Source of the DNA: JAIVGV01 sp031425275
GTDB taxonomy: Bacteria; Acidobacteriota; Blastocatellia; Pyrinomonadales; Pyrinomonadaceae
Direction: 5' to 3'
Assembly: GCA_031425275.1 (NCBI GenBank)
Contig: JANPJA010000073.1
Location: forward strand, 1-64,000
Length of the DNA stretch: 64,000 bases
A program made the position numbers and the translations under genes. Positions 34,549 to 43,144 of the stretch are shown piece after piece (the stretch's first letter is position 1; each line of letters opens with the position of its first letter). Under the pieces are notes generated by a model. It saw only the letters and a list, made by a program, of their open reading frames with translations, made no database searches and was not told where the DNA came from.

Positions 34549-35607
34549 TTAAGGCACTTCCACGACCAGCTCGCGTCCGAAGATGAAGTTGGGCCGCTTG
34601 CGCCCCTTCATGTACTTGGCGGCGGTCTGCGAGAGCGAGGTGACGAGGATGGGGAGCGCAATCGTCGCGTCGCAGTTGACGTAGGCGGCGGTCGCGCCGC
34701 GCGCCAGCTTGCCGTAGATCAGCGACTCGTCCGTCACCGTCCCCGACGTGCGCCCGCCGGGGTGCGGCGCGTCGGTCGAAATCTGGATGGCGTACTTGTG
34801 GCCGCGCGCCGGGGCCTTGACGATCTGGGTGGAGACCTCCGTCTGGTGGAGGAAGCTGCGAGAGGTTCCGCCGCCGAGGTTGATGACGCCCGAGACGCGC
34901 GCGCGCGCGGCGACTTGGGCGAGGTCGAGCACGTCCTGCACGAGATCGAAGTGGAAATTGTTCTTCTTCTCGAAGCGCGAGGTGGCGATGCCCACCGCGA
35001 TGGAGCTGTCGGCGATGGTCGGGCAGAAGACGGGGACGCGGGCCTTGTAGGCCGAAGTCAGCACGCCGTCGTCGGTCGCGATCTCGGCCAGCTCACGCCC
35101 CAAGAGGTGGAGGAACTCTCTGGTCGAGTAGGAGCGCGTTTGATCCAACTGGTTGACGAAGCCGCCGACCCATTCCTCGGCCTCGCGGTACTCCTCCTCG
35201 CTCGCCATCACGTCGAGCATCCGCGAAATCTGCGACGCCTCCAACTCGGCATCGGTCATAAACGGGTGCGACTGGTAATGGTTGCGGCCCAGAGTCTCGT
35301 GGAGATCGTGGAACAGGAGCGGGCCGGAGCAGACCAGCACGTCCACGAAGCGGTTCTTGATGACGTAGGCGAGCAGGCGGCGCATCCCGGCGGGGATCAG
35401 CGCGCCGGAGCAGGCGACGAAGATCGTCGTGTTGTCGCCGAGCATGTCAAGCCAGATGCGGTGGGCCTCCGCCAACTGCCGCGCACCGAAGCCCGTGCCC
35501 TCCATCTTCTCCAACAGCCCGGCCACCGAGCGGTCGCGGTCGACCTGCACGGGCCGCGTCGGCACCGTCAGATACTTCGTGGGTCTGGGTTTGCGTTGAG
35601 TCACCAT
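34549..35607 (-). CDS. Deoxyhypusine synthase family protein, probable polyamine enzyme
   Basis: The protein has 352 residues. Family motifs include ACSGALIPAGMRRL, VLVCSGPLLFHDL, PVFCPTIADSSI, INLGGGTSRSFLHQ and YAIQISTDAPHPGG. Deoxyhypusine synthases transfer an aminobutyl group from spermidine using NAD and a catalytic lysine in a GGGxxK loop. Here that loop reads GGGTSR, with Arg at position 250 in place of the lysine. Most bacteria lack the eIF5A substrate, and bacterial homologues are thought to make other polyamines such as homospermidine. It lies about 100 bases after speA on the same strand, which supports a polyamine role. ATG 35607 has no clear ribosome site. Confidence 0.82.
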   Translation of the reverse strand: MVTQRKPRPTKYLTVPTRPVQVDRDRSVAGLLEKMEGTGFGARQLAEAHRIWLDMLGDNTTIFVACSGALIPAGMRRLLAYVIKNRFVDVLVCSGPLLFHDLHETLGRNHYQSHPFMTDAELEASQISRMLDVMASEEEYREAEEWVGGFVNQLDQTRSYSTREFLHLLGRELAEIATDDGVLTSAYKARVPVFCPTIADSSIAVGIATSRFEKKNNFHFDLVQDVLDLAQVAARARVSGVINLGGGTSRSFLHQTEVSTQIVKAPARGHKYAIQISTDAPHPGGRTSGTVTDESLIYGKLARGATAAYVNCDATIALPILVTSLSQTAAKYMKGRKRPNFIFGRELVVEVP

Positions 35608-35630
35608 AATTTTTTAAGTAGCTGGCGGAT

Positions 35631-35699
35631 CGTCAACCGTGAATGGACGGCCGACACCCGCGCTCGGGCCCGGCCTGAATTTTCAATTTACGGTTGACG
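35631..35699. repeat. Inverted repeat between speA and the deoxyhypusine-synthase-like gene
   Basis: CGTCAACCGT (35631-35640) and ACGGTTGACG (35690-35699) are perfect complements separated by 49 bases. The word is shared with the GTGACGGGTGAC/CACGGTTGACG repeat family. It lies in the 101-base gap after speA and could terminate or process the message. Confidence 0.6.
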
Positions 35700-35708
35700 G
35701 TTCGCCGT

Positions 35709-37634
35709 TTACGCCTTCTTTTTTCCGTTGACTGATAAATACGTGTACGCGCCGATGCGAGATTCGTAGAAATCGACGACTTCGGCGGCCTCGGCCTGCG
35801 AGAGGTCGCCGCGCTTGACGCGGTGCGCGATCTGACGGCGGAACCCCTCGTGCAACTGGCCGCGCTCGTAGCGCGCGCTCGCCACCGCCTCGCCGATGGT
35901 CGTCCCGCGGATGACCTTCTTGATCAGGTAGCCGTCCTCGTCGATGTGGATGTGGGCCTCGTGCGGGATGCCGAAGAGGTTGTGGTTGTTGCCCATCACC
36001 TCCTGATACGCCCCGACGAGCGCGAAGGCGATGTAGTAAGGCTCGCCCTCGATGAGCGGGTGGAGTTCCAGAACCTGCTTCACGTCGTGGAGATCGACGA
36101 ACTTGTCCACCACGCCGTCCGAGTCGCAGGTGATGTCGCACAGCGTGGCGTACTCGGTCGGCGGCTTGTTGAGGCGGTGGATGGGGACGATGGGGAACAG
36201 TTGATCGAGCGCCCAGTGGTCGGGGGCCGAGCGGAAGACCGAGAAGTTGGCGAGGTACTTGGCGCGCGAGAGCCGGCGCAAGTCGTCGAACTCTTCCGAC
36301 ACGTACTCGTTCTGTTGCGCGAATTTGTCGGCCCGCTCGCACACGTCCCAGAAGAGGACTTCGCCCTTCGCCCGATCTTCCAGAGAGATGAGGCCGAGGT
36401 TGAAGAGCGTGAACAACTCCTCGCGGTGCGAGAGCGCGTCGTGGTAGTACTCGCGGTAGTTCTTCGGGCCGATGGTCTCGCGCAGCTCGCCGAGTTCGGT
36501 GACGACCTGCGGGTCGTCGTCGTCGAGCTCCATCGGCGTGATCTCTTCGACCTCCGTCTCGATCTCCTCCTGAATGTTGGTGACGAGGATGGCGTGGTAG
36601 GCCGAGATGTAGCGGCCCGACTCCTGGATGACGGTCGGGTGCGGCACGTTCTCGTGGTCGCAGACCTGCTTGATCGTGTAGATCACGTCGTTGGCGAACT
36701 CCTGCGCGTTGTAGTTGGCCGAGGAGTCGAACGCCGTCTTCGAGCCGTCGTAATCGACGGCCATGCCGCCGCCCACGTCCAACAGCTCGATGGGAATCTT
36801 CATCTGGTAAATCTTGGCGTAGACGCGCGCGGCCTCCTTCATCGCGTTCTTGATGCGCTTGATGTCGGTGAGCTGCGAGCCGATGTGGAAGTGCAGGAGG
36901 CGGAGCATGTCCACGCGCCCGGCCTCTTGCATCCGCCGGATGACTTCCAGAATCTCTGTCGTCGTCAGCCCGAACTTCGCCGCCTCGCCGCCCGACTTCT
37001 CCCAGCGCCCGGAACCCTTCGAGTAGAGTTTGACGCGGATGCCCACGGTGGGGAGGCCGTTCTCGTCCTCGAAAGGCTCGGCGAGGCGGAGGATGTGGTC
37101 AAGCTCCGAGAGCTTCTCGATGACGATGACGACGCGCTTGCCCGCGCGCGCGCCGGCGAAGGCCAGCTCGATGAACTCCTCGTCCTTGAAGCCGTTCAAG
37201 ACGAGCAGGCTGTCGGCCGCCTGCTCCATCGCGAGCGCGGCGTAGAGTTCGGCCTTGGACCCGGCTTCAAGCCCGAAGTCGTAGCGCGACCCCTCGCGCA
37301 AATACTCCTCGACGACCGAGCGCTGCTGGTTGACCTTCATCGGATAGACGCACATGTGCGAGCCTTGATACTCGAACTCGCGGATGGCGTGGCGGAAGGC
37401 GCGCTGGAGCTTGCGGATTTGCGCGGTGATGAGCTGCGGGAAGCGCAGCAGGACGGGCGTGTGAATGCCGCGGCGGGCGAGGTCGTCGATGATCTCCTTG
37501 AGGTCGGCCGCCGACGAGGAGTCCGACTCGGACGGGTGAACGACAAGGTTGCCCTTGCGGTTGATGCTGAAATAACCGGCCCCCCAGTTTTCAATGCCGT
37601 AGGTCTCAAGCGTCTGTTCGATGGCCGTGGTCAA
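35709..37634 (-). CDS. speA: Biosynthetic arginine decarboxylase
   Basis: The protein has 641 residues, the usual SpeA length (630-660). The PLP lysine is in the MKVNQQRSVVEE motif near residue 100, followed by YDFGLEAGSKAEL, HFHIGSQLTD, LLDVGGGMAVDY and IQESGRYIS. The C-terminal CDSDGVVDKF and IPHEAHIHID are also typical. It makes agmatine from arginine, the first step of a putrescine/spermidine route. TTG 37634 is chosen because AGGAG lies 10-14 bases upstream and the product then begins TTAIEQTLETYGIENWG, as in homologues. In-frame codons up to 37754 give a poorly conserved leader. The next gene encodes a deoxyhypusine-synthase-like protein. Confidence 0.92.
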   Translation of the reverse strand: MTTAIEQTLETYGIENWGAGYFSINRKGNLVVHPSESDSSSAADLKEIIDDLARRGIHTPVLLRFPQLITAQIRKLQRAFRHAIREFEYQGSHMCVYPMKVNQQRSVVEEYLREGSRYDFGLEAGSKAELYAALAMEQAADSLLVLNGFKDEEFIELAFAGARAGKRVVIVIEKLSELDHILRLAEPFEDENGLPTVGIRVKLYSKGSGRWEKSGGEAAKFGLTTTEILEVIRRMQEAGRVDMLRLLHFHIGSQLTDIKRIKNAMKEAARVYAKIYQMKIPIELLDVGGGMAVDYDGSKTAFDSSANYNAQEFANDVIYTIKQVCDHENVPHPTVIQESGRYISAYHAILVTNIQEEIETEVEEITPMELDDDDPQVVTELGELRETIGPKNYREYYHDALSHREELFTLFNLGLISLEDRAKGEVLFWDVCERADKFAQQNEYVSEEFDDLRRLSRAKYLANFSVFRSAPDHWALDQLFPIVPIHRLNKPPTEYATLCDITCDSDGVVDKFVDLHDVKQVLELHPLIEGEPYYIAFALVGAYQEVMGNNHNLFGIPHEAHIHIDEDGYLIKKVIRGTTIGEAVASARYERGQLHEGFRRQIAHRVKRGDLSQAEAAEVVDFYESRIGAYTYLSVNGKKKA

Positions 37635-38149
37635 CTTCCGGTCTCCTGCCTCCCTCTTGGTTCGTGTGCTGGTGCGTCGCCGCGTTCGTGGCCCTACCCA
37701 AGACGCGCCGCCGCTGTGGATATTGACGTGAATGGAAGAACTTAAGAGGCTCAATGTAACAAAAAAAATGGGGCGGGTCTATAACTTTTTTGGCGGCCGC
37801 GAGGGCACGGGCACGGGCTAAACGGCGTATGACAAGGGCTTATGCCGACTCCCGCGCCCGGCCGGCGGCCGGCGGCCGGGCGCGGAAAAGGGGGCCGTTT
37901 CAGCCCCGCCCCGCCCCGCCCCGCCGCAAACACAGGCGGCGCGGCCTTTGGCGGGCGTGCCACATACTTTTTTTCGTGAAACCTTGACAGACTTTCTTGC
38001 GGGTCTATAATTCGGACTTTTTTACGCGTCGTTCCGCGATTCATGACGCATCCTGCGCTGTCACACATCCCGCTCCAACCACCCGCCGCGCGACGCGCGA
38101 GAGCGGCGGACAGCACCCGCGACACTCTTAATTTCTCCGAGGAGACACA
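37635..38149. other. Divergent regulatory region between speA and glnA
   Basis: This 515-base gap holds AT-rich patches (37755-37795), a nested GGCCGGCGGCCGGCGGCC run (37859-37877) and a cytosine tract (C4G)3C4 at 37904-37922, which reads as four G4 runs with one-base loops on the minus strand. The 12-mer GCGGGTCTATAA occurs twice (37773-37784 and 37999-38010); the second copy includes the glnA -10 box. No gene is seen. Confidence 0.7.
37984..38011 (+). promoter_or_regulatory. Consensus sigma-70 promoter of glnA
   Basis: Perfect -35 TTGACA (37984-37989) and perfect -10 TATAAT (38006-38011) are separated by 16 bases. The leader to the glnA ATG at 38150 is about 130 bases. This is the best promoter match in the window and fits a highly expressed gene. 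No sigma-54 GG-N10-GC element was noticed. Confidence 0.8.
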
Positions 38150-39574
38150 ATGGACTCGAAGTCTGCCCTGAAGTACGCCAAGGACGAAGGCGCTAAGTTT
38201 CTCTCCGTCAGGTTCACCGACCTCGTCGGCGCGTGGCACCACCTGACTTACCCCATCCACGAATTCGACGAAGGGAAGTTCGAGGACGGCTTCGGCTTCG
38301 ACGCCTCCTCCTTGCGCGGCTGGGCCTCCATCCACGAGTCCGACATGCTGCTCGTGCCCGACCCGCTGCGCGTCTGGATGGACCCGTTCACCGAAGAGCC
38401 GACGATGTGCATCGTCGCCAACGCCGTCGATCCGATCACGAAAGAGGGCTACGGTCTCGACCCGCGCTCGGTCGCGCAACGCGCCGAGAGCTACCTCCGC
38501 TTTACGGGCCTCGCCGACACCGTCTTCTTCGGCCCCGAAGCCGAGTTCTTCGTCTTCGACGGCGTCAGCTTCAAGAACGAGCAGAACGGCGCGGGCTACA
38601 CCATCGAGTCCGACGAGGGCCACTGGGCGTCGGGGCGGGCGACGAGCGACGACTTCGGCCCGAACCTCGGCTACCGCATCCGGCCCAAAGAGGGCTACGT
38701 GCCGGTCTCGCCGACCGACTCGCTCATCGATCTGCGCTCCGAGATTTCGCTCACCCTCGAGCAGTGCGGCATCGTCGTCGAGTGCCACCACCACGAGGTC
38801 GCCTCGGCCGGGCAGTGCGAGATCGACTTCCGCTACTCGACCATGCTGGGGACGGCCGACAACGTGCAAATCTTCAAGTACGTGGTGCGCAACACGGCCC
38901 ACCAGTTCGGCAAGACCGCGACCTTCATGCCCAAGCCCATCTTCGGCGACAACGGATCGGGGATGCACTGTCACCAGTCGCTCTGGAAGAACGACAAGCC
39001 GCTGTTTGCGGGCGACCAGTACGCGGGACTCTCCGAGATGGCGCTCTACTACATCGGCGGGCTGCTCAAGCACGCCGCGGCCATCGTCGCCTTCGCCGCC
39101 CCGACGACCAATAGCTACAAGCGGCTCGTCCCCGGCTTCGAGGCCCCCGTCAACCTCGCCTACTCGGCCCGCAACCGCTCGGCCGCGATCCGCATCCCGA
39201 TGTTCTCGCAGAACCCGAAGCTCAAGCGGCTTGAGTTCCGCCCGCCCGATCCGTCGTGCAACCCCTACCTCGCCTTCTCGGCGATGCTCATGGCCGGGCT
39301 CGACGGCATCCAGAACCGCATCGAGCCGGGCGCGCCGCTCGACAAGGACATCTACGACCTCGCGCCCGAAGAGTTGAAGAACGTGCCCAGCCTGCCCGGC
39401 TCGCTCGACGAAGCCCTCAACGCCCTTGAGCGCGACCACGACTTCCTGCTCAAGGGCGACGTGTTCACGCCGCAGCTCATCGAACGCTGGATCACCTACA
39501 AACGCGAGAAGGAGATTCAGCCCCTGCGGATGCGCCCGCACCCGCTGGAGTTCGCGATGTACTACGACATCTAA
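38150..39574 (+). CDS. glnA: Glutamine synthetase, type I
   Basis: The protein has 474 residues, the usual GSI length. Signatures are FGFDASSLRGW, GPEAEFFVFD, ECHHHEVASAGQCEID, KPIFGDNGSGMHCHQSLW, LVPGFEAPVNLAYSARNRSA and RLEFRPPDPSCNPYLAFSAML. It makes glutamine from glutamate, ammonia and ATP. Tyr402 in DIYDLAPEE aligns with the adenylylated tyrosine of GSI-beta enzymes. The adenylyltransferase glnE is present at 45719, so covalent regulation is likely. ATG 38150 has GAGGAGACACA upstream and a consensus promoter. Confidence 0.96.
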   Translation: MDSKSALKYAKDEGAKFLSVRFTDLVGAWHHLTYPIHEFDEGKFEDGFGFDASSLRGWASIHESDMLLVPDPLRVWMDPFTEEPTMCIVANAVDPITKEGYGLDPRSVAQRAESYLRFTGLADTVFFGPEAEFFVFDGVSFKNEQNGAGYTIESDEGHWASGRATSDDFGPNLGYRIRPKEGYVPVSPTDSLIDLRSEISLTLEQCGIVVECHHHEVASAGQCEIDFRYSTMLGTADNVQIFKYVVRNTAHQFGKTATFMPKPIFGDNGSGMHCHQSLWKNDKPLFAGDQYAGLSEMALYYIGGLLKHAAAIVAFAAPTTNSYKRLVPGFEAPVNLAYSARNRSAAIRIPMFSQNPKLKRLEFRPPDPSCNPYLAFSAMLMAGLDGIQNRIEPGAPLDKDIYDLAPEELKNVPSLPGSLDEALNALERDHDFLLKGDVFTPQLIERWITYKREKEIQPLRMRPHPLEFAMYYDI

Positions 39575-39579
39575 ACGCC

Positions 39580-39660
39580 GTGACGGGTGAGGGGTGACAG
39601 GTGACAGGTGACAAGTAATGACGGTTTTACCTGTCACCCGTCACCCGTCACGGTTTACGC
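39580..39660. repeat. Inverted short-word repeat (GTGACGGGTGACAGGTGAC family)
   Basis: Tandem GTGACGGGTGAGGGGTGACAG and GGTGACAAGT words (39582-39617) face CCTGTCACCCGTCACCCGTCACGG (39630-39654 region). The stem can fold into a long hairpin after glnA and probably ends its transcript. It fills the 98-base gap before the GNAT gene. Confidence 0.75.
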
Positions 39661-39672
39661 TCCCTCATCTCT

Positions 39673-40278
39673 ATGATCGTTTCTCCCGTCACGCTCGAAG
39701 GCCGGCACGTCCGGCTCGAACCGATGTCGCTCGCGCACCTCGGCGGGCTGTGCGAGATCGGACTCGACGAGGACTTGTGGCGTTGGACGACGACGCTCGT
39801 CCGCACGCCCGGGGAGATGCGCGGCTACGTCGAACAGGCGTTGGAGGAGCAGTCGCGCGGCGTCGCGCTGCCCTTCGCGACCGTCGAGCGCGCGTCGGGG
39901 CGCGTGGTCGGGGCGACGCGCTTCGGGAACATCGACGCGGCCAACCGCCGCGCCGAGATCGGCTGGACGTGGGTCGGGGGCGCGTGGCAGCGCACGAGCG
40001 TCAACACCGAGGCCAAACTCCTGATGTTCGGCCACGCCTTCGATGCGTGGGGATGCGTGCGCGTCGAACTCAAGACCGACTCGCTCAACGAACGCTCGCG
40101 CCGCGCCATCCTCCGCGTCGGCGCGACCGAAGAGGGCACGTTTCGCAATCACATGATCACCTACACCGGCCGCCTGCGCCACTCGGTCTATTTCAGCGTC
40201 ATCGACTCGGAGTGGCCGGGGGTGAAGGCGCGGCTGGAAGCGAAGCTGTCGCGCCCCGCGAGGGGCGGCGGAAATTAG
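39673..40278 (+). CDS. GNAT family N-acetyltransferase (RimJ/RimL-like)
   Basis: The protein has 201 residues. VTLEGRHVRLEPMSLAHL at the start, GATRFGNIDAANRRAEIGWTWV in the core and KLLMFGHAFDAWGCVRVELKTDSLNERSRRAI match the RimJ/RimL-type GNAT subfamily that acetylates N-termini or small amines with acetyl-CoA. The last seven residues (RPARGGG region) and the stop codon are supplied by the palindromic element that begins at 40252, so the native C-terminus may have been replaced. ATG 39673 lacks a clear ribosome site. Substrate unknown. Confidence 0.85.
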   Translation: MIVSPVTLEGRHVRLEPMSLAHLGGLCEIGLDEDLWRWTTTLVRTPGEMRGYVEQALEEQSRGVALPFATVERASGRVVGATRFGNIDAANRRAEIGWTWVGGAWQRTSVNTEAKLLMFGHAFDAWGCVRVELKTDSLNERSRRAILRVGATEEGTFRNHMITYTGRLRHSVYFSVIDSEWPGVKARLEAKLSRPARGGGN

Positions 40279-40486
40279 CCGGTGGCAAGCAAACGAAGTT
40301 TCGCGCCGCCACCGGAAAGATGAACAAATAAAGTCTCGCCCCGGAGGGGCGACGGATTGCAGCATTCGAGCAAATCCGTCGCCCCTCCGGGGCGAGATGT
40401 TTTATTCTGCCGTGCTCCGGGGGCCGCCGCGTTCGCTCTTGCTCACGCGGCGCCCCCGGCTAATTTCCGCCGCCCCTCGCGGGGCG
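40252..40486. repeat. Nested palindromic element (GGAAATTAGCCGGTGGCAAG family), second copy
   Basis: The outer left arm 40252-40290 (CGCCCCGCGAGGGGCGGCGG, then AAATTAGCCGGTGGCAAGC) mirrors the right end 40457-40486 (CCGGCTAATTTCCGCCGCCC and on). Inside, 40334-40358 and 40373-40397 are perfect 25-bp complements with a 14-base loop. Outer words and nesting match the element at 17183-17520, while the inner cores differ. Confidence 0.88.
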
Positions 40487-40514
40487 ATGAGTCGATTCTG
40501 CGCCGCGCCTCCCG

Positions 40515-41729
40515 CTAGAAGAACAGCGTGTAGAGCAGCCGGTTGGGTGATCCCGTGCCGGCATTCGTGATCAGGTTGGCGGTCGAGTTGTTGACGAGCG
40601 CGTTGCGGATGGTCGCGGGCGAGGCCGACGGGTTGGCCTGCTTGTAGAGGGCCGCCGCGCCGCAGACGTGCGGCGACGCCATCGAGGTGCCGCTGATCGT
40701 GTTGGTCGCGGTGTCGGAGGTTGACCACGCGGAGGTGATCGAGGAACCCGGCGCGAAGATGTCCACGCAGGTGCCGTAGTTGGAGAACGACGAGCGCGCG
40801 TCGGTCGAAGTCGTCGAGCCGACGGTGATGGCGTTGGCCGCGCGCGCGGGCGAAGAGCCACAGGCGTCAACATTGCTGTTGCCGGCGGCGACGACGACGG
40901 TCACGCCCGCGTTGTGGAGGTTGTTGACGGCCGTGTCCGTGGCCGACGAGGCCCCGCCGCCGAGGCTCATGTTGGCGACCGCCGGGGCGATGTGGTTGGC
41001 CCGCACCCAGTCGATGCCCGCGATGACGCCCGAGTTCGATCCCGACCCGTTACAGTCGAGCACGCGCACGCCGCGCAGCATCGCGCTCTTTGCCACGCCG
41101 TAGGTGGAGGCGCCGACCGTGCCGGCGACGTGCGTGCCGTGGCCGTTGCAGTCGGCCCCGCTGCCGCCGAAGGCGTCATAGACGTTCGAGGCCCGCCCGC
41201 CGAACTGCGTGTGGGTGGAGCGGATGCCGGTGTCGATGATGTAGGCGCGCACGCCCGACCCCGTCCAGTTGTAGGTGTAGGTTCCGCTCAGGGGGCGGTT
41301 GCGCTGGTCGATGCGGTCGAGCCCCCACGTCGCGCCCGTCTGCGTCGCGTCGAGCTTGACGACGCCGTCCTCCTCGACGAAGTCGACGCGCGGGTCGTCG
41401 CTCAGCGCGAGCGCCGCCTCTTTCGTCATGCGCGCGGCGAAGCCGTTGATCGCGTGTTTGTAAACTTTCTCGACGCGCGCCCCGTAAACGCCGGCCACCG
41501 ACTCGGCCAACTCGGCGGCGACCGAATGCTCGCCCTTGTCGCCGGTCGCCCAGTCGTGGAAAACGACGATGTACTGATCGGGGATGGGGGTTTTGACCGC
41601 GCGAAACTTGCCGGTCTCAGTCTGTTTGACCTTCAACCCGCGTTCGAGTCGTTGGCCGAGGGAAGGGGTGGGCAGGAGCGCCGCGATGCCGAAGGCGAAG
41701 ACGGCACAGATGATGAGAAGCTTCTTCAT
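40515..41729 (-). CDS. Secreted subtilisin-like serine peptidase (S8, proteinase K-like), copy 1
   Basis: The protein has 404 residues. A signal peptide (about 1-25), an I9-type propeptide (about 50-125, DQYIVVFHDWATG) and an S8 catalytic domain are present. The triad is Asp166 (YIIDTGI), His197 (CNGHGTHVAGT) and Ser349 (SGTSMASPH). The oxyanion Asn lies in AAGNSN. Spacing fits proteinase K-like enzymes, and cysteines near 194, 226, 290 and 321 may form disulfides. It is 191 bases downstream of a close paralogue on the same strand, a tandem duplication. ATG 41729 has CAGGAGGACGA upstream. Confidence 0.94.
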   Translation of the reverse strand: MKKLLIICAVFAFGIAALLPTPSLGQRLERGLKVKQTETGKFRAVKTPIPDQYIVVFHDWATGDKGEHSVAAELAESVAGVYGARVEKVYKHAINGFAARMTKEAALALSDDPRVDFVEEDGVVKLDATQTGATWGLDRIDQRNRPLSGTYTYNWTGSGVRAYIIDTGIRSTHTQFGGRASNVYDAFGGSGADCNGHGTHVAGTVGASTYGVAKSAMLRGVRVLDCNGSGSNSGVIAGIDWVRANHIAPAVANMSLGGGASSATDTAVNNLHNAGVTVVVAAGNSNVDACGSSPARAANAITVGSTTSTDARSSFSNYGTCVDIFAPGSSITSAWSTSDTATNTISGTSMASPHVCGAAALYKQANPSASPATIRNALVNNSTANLITNAGTGSPNRLLYTLFF

Positions 41730-41768
41730 TCGTCCTCCTGAAAGTCTCTGTAGATCGGTGGGTGGGAA

Positions 41769-41800
41769 GGGGAGCGCGCGTTGCGGGACGCGCGCTCCCC
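41769..41800. other. Strong stem-loop in the leader of subtilase copy 1
   Basis: GGGGAGCGCGCG (41769-41780) and CGCGCGCTCCCC (41789-41800) are perfect 12-bp complements with an 8-base loop, 40 bases before the start of the 40515-41729 gene. It may stabilise the message or attenuate read-through from copy 2. Confidence 0.5.
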
Positions 41801-41875
41801 CGTGTCAAAAGTTGTCAACGCCGAACCTTGAGCGGGGGCGACCCTCTTTCCGAAAAGGGCGCGCGGGCGGAGAGC

Positions 41876-41911
41876 GCGGCGGCGGCGGGTCTCACGGCCC
41901 GCCGCCGCCGC
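41876..41911 (-). terminator. Stem-loop directly after subtilase copy 2
   Basis: GCGGCGGCGGCGGG (41876-41889) pairs perfectly with CCCGCCGCCGCCGC (41898-41911) around an 8-base loop. It lies 10 bases beyond the stop codon at 41921 on the minus strand. There is no T-run. Confidence 0.5.
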
Positions 41912-41920
41912 GCCGCCGAC

Positions 41921-43144
41921 TCAGTAGTTCGTGAACAGCAGCCGGTTGGGTGAGTTGCTGCCGGGGCTTGTCACCTTGTTGAGCGTGGCGTTATTGACCA
42001 GCGCGTCGCGCACCTGTTGCGGGGCGGCGGCGGCGTTCGTCTGGAGGTAGAGCGCGGCGACGCCCGCCACGTGCGGGGCGGCCATCGACGTGCCCGAGAT
42101 CGTGTTCGTCGCCGTGTCGGACGTTGACCACGCCGAGGTGATGCCGACGCCCGGCGCGAAGATGTCGAGGCAGGTGCCGTAGTTTGCGAACGACGCCTTC
42201 TTATCGGTCTTGTCGGTCGCGCTGACCGTGATCGCCTCGGCGACGCGCGCCGGCGAGGTGCGGCAGGCGTCTTGCGCGATGCCGAGGAAGTTGCCGTTGC
42301 CGGCGGCGAGCGAGTAGGTGACGCCCGCGATGATGGAATTGCGCACGGCGGTGTCGAGCGCGGTCGAAGCCCCGCCGCCGAGGCTCATGTTGGCGACGGC
42401 CGGCTTGACGTGGTTGGCCGTCACCCAATCGACGCCCGCGATGACGCCGGAGGTCGCGCCCGACCCGTTACAGTCGAGCACGCGCACGCCGCGGAGCGTG
42501 ACGCCCTTGGCCACACCGTAGGCCGCGCCGCCGACCGTGCCGGCGACGTGCGTGCCGTGGCCGTTGCAGTCCTGCCCGTTGCCGCCGAAGGCGTCGAAGG
42601 CGGCGGACGCGCGCCCGCCGAAGTCCGCGTGAGTCGTGCGGATGCCGGTGTCGATGACGTAGGCGTTCACGCCCGCGCCCGTGTTGTTGTAGGTGTAGGT
42701 GGTCGAGAGCGGGAGGTTACGTTGATCGACGCGGTCGAGCCCCCACGTCGCGCCCGCCTGCGTGGCGATGGCGTGGACGACGGCGTCCTCTTCGACGAAG
42801 GCGACGCGCGGGTCGTTGCTCAGGGCGAGCGCCTGCTCCTTCGACATGCGCGCGGCGAAGCCGTTGACCGCGTGGCGGAAGGCGCGCTCGACCCGGCCGC
42901 CGTAAATGTCCGTCAGCGCCCCGGCGAGGGCGGCGGCGACAGACGTTTCGCCCTTCTCGCCGGTCGCCCAGTCGTGGAAGACCACGATGTACTGGCCGGG
43001 GATGGCGTCCGCGCCGCGGGCGATGAACTTGCCGGCGGGCTGCCTGAGCCCGCCACGATCAATCTTCTGGCTGCGGGTCGGGATGGGTGCGAGGGTGAGT
43101 GCGCCGAGCGTGACGGCGGCGCACAATAGGAACAACTTTTTCAT
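41921..43144 (-). CDS. Secreted subtilisin-like serine peptidase (S8, proteinase K-like), copy 2
   Basis: The protein has 407 residues and the same plan as copy 1: signal peptide (about 1-25), propeptide (GQYIVVFHDWATG onward) and catalytic domain with Asp165 (YVIDTGI), His196 (CNGHGTHVAGT) and the serine in SGTSMAAPH. AAGNGN replaces AAGNSN at the oxyanion site. It is degradative or nutritional, acting outside the cell after propeptide removal. Both copies start with a CAGGAGGA-type ribosome site, so leader sequence was duplicated too. A candidate promoter lies at 43427-43454. Confidence 0.94.
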   Translation of the reverse strand: MKKLFLLCAAVTLGALTLAPIPTRSQKIDRGGLRQPAGKFIARGADAIPGQYIVVFHDWATGEKGETSVAAALAGALTDIYGGRVERAFRHAVNGFAARMSKEQALALSNDPRVAFVEEDAVVHAIATQAGATWGLDRVDQRNLPLSTTYTYNNTGAGVNAYVIDTGIRTTHADFGGRASAAFDAFGGNGQDCNGHGTHVAGTVGGAAYGVAKGVTLRGVRVLDCNGSGATSGVIAGVDWVTANHVKPAVANMSLGGGASTALDTAVRNSIIAGVTYSLAAGNGNFLGIAQDACRTSPARVAEAITVSATDKTDKKASFANYGTCLDIFAPGVGITSAWSTSDTATNTISGTSMAAPHVAGVAALYLQTNAAAAPQQVRDALVNNATLNKVTSPGSNSPNRLLFTNY

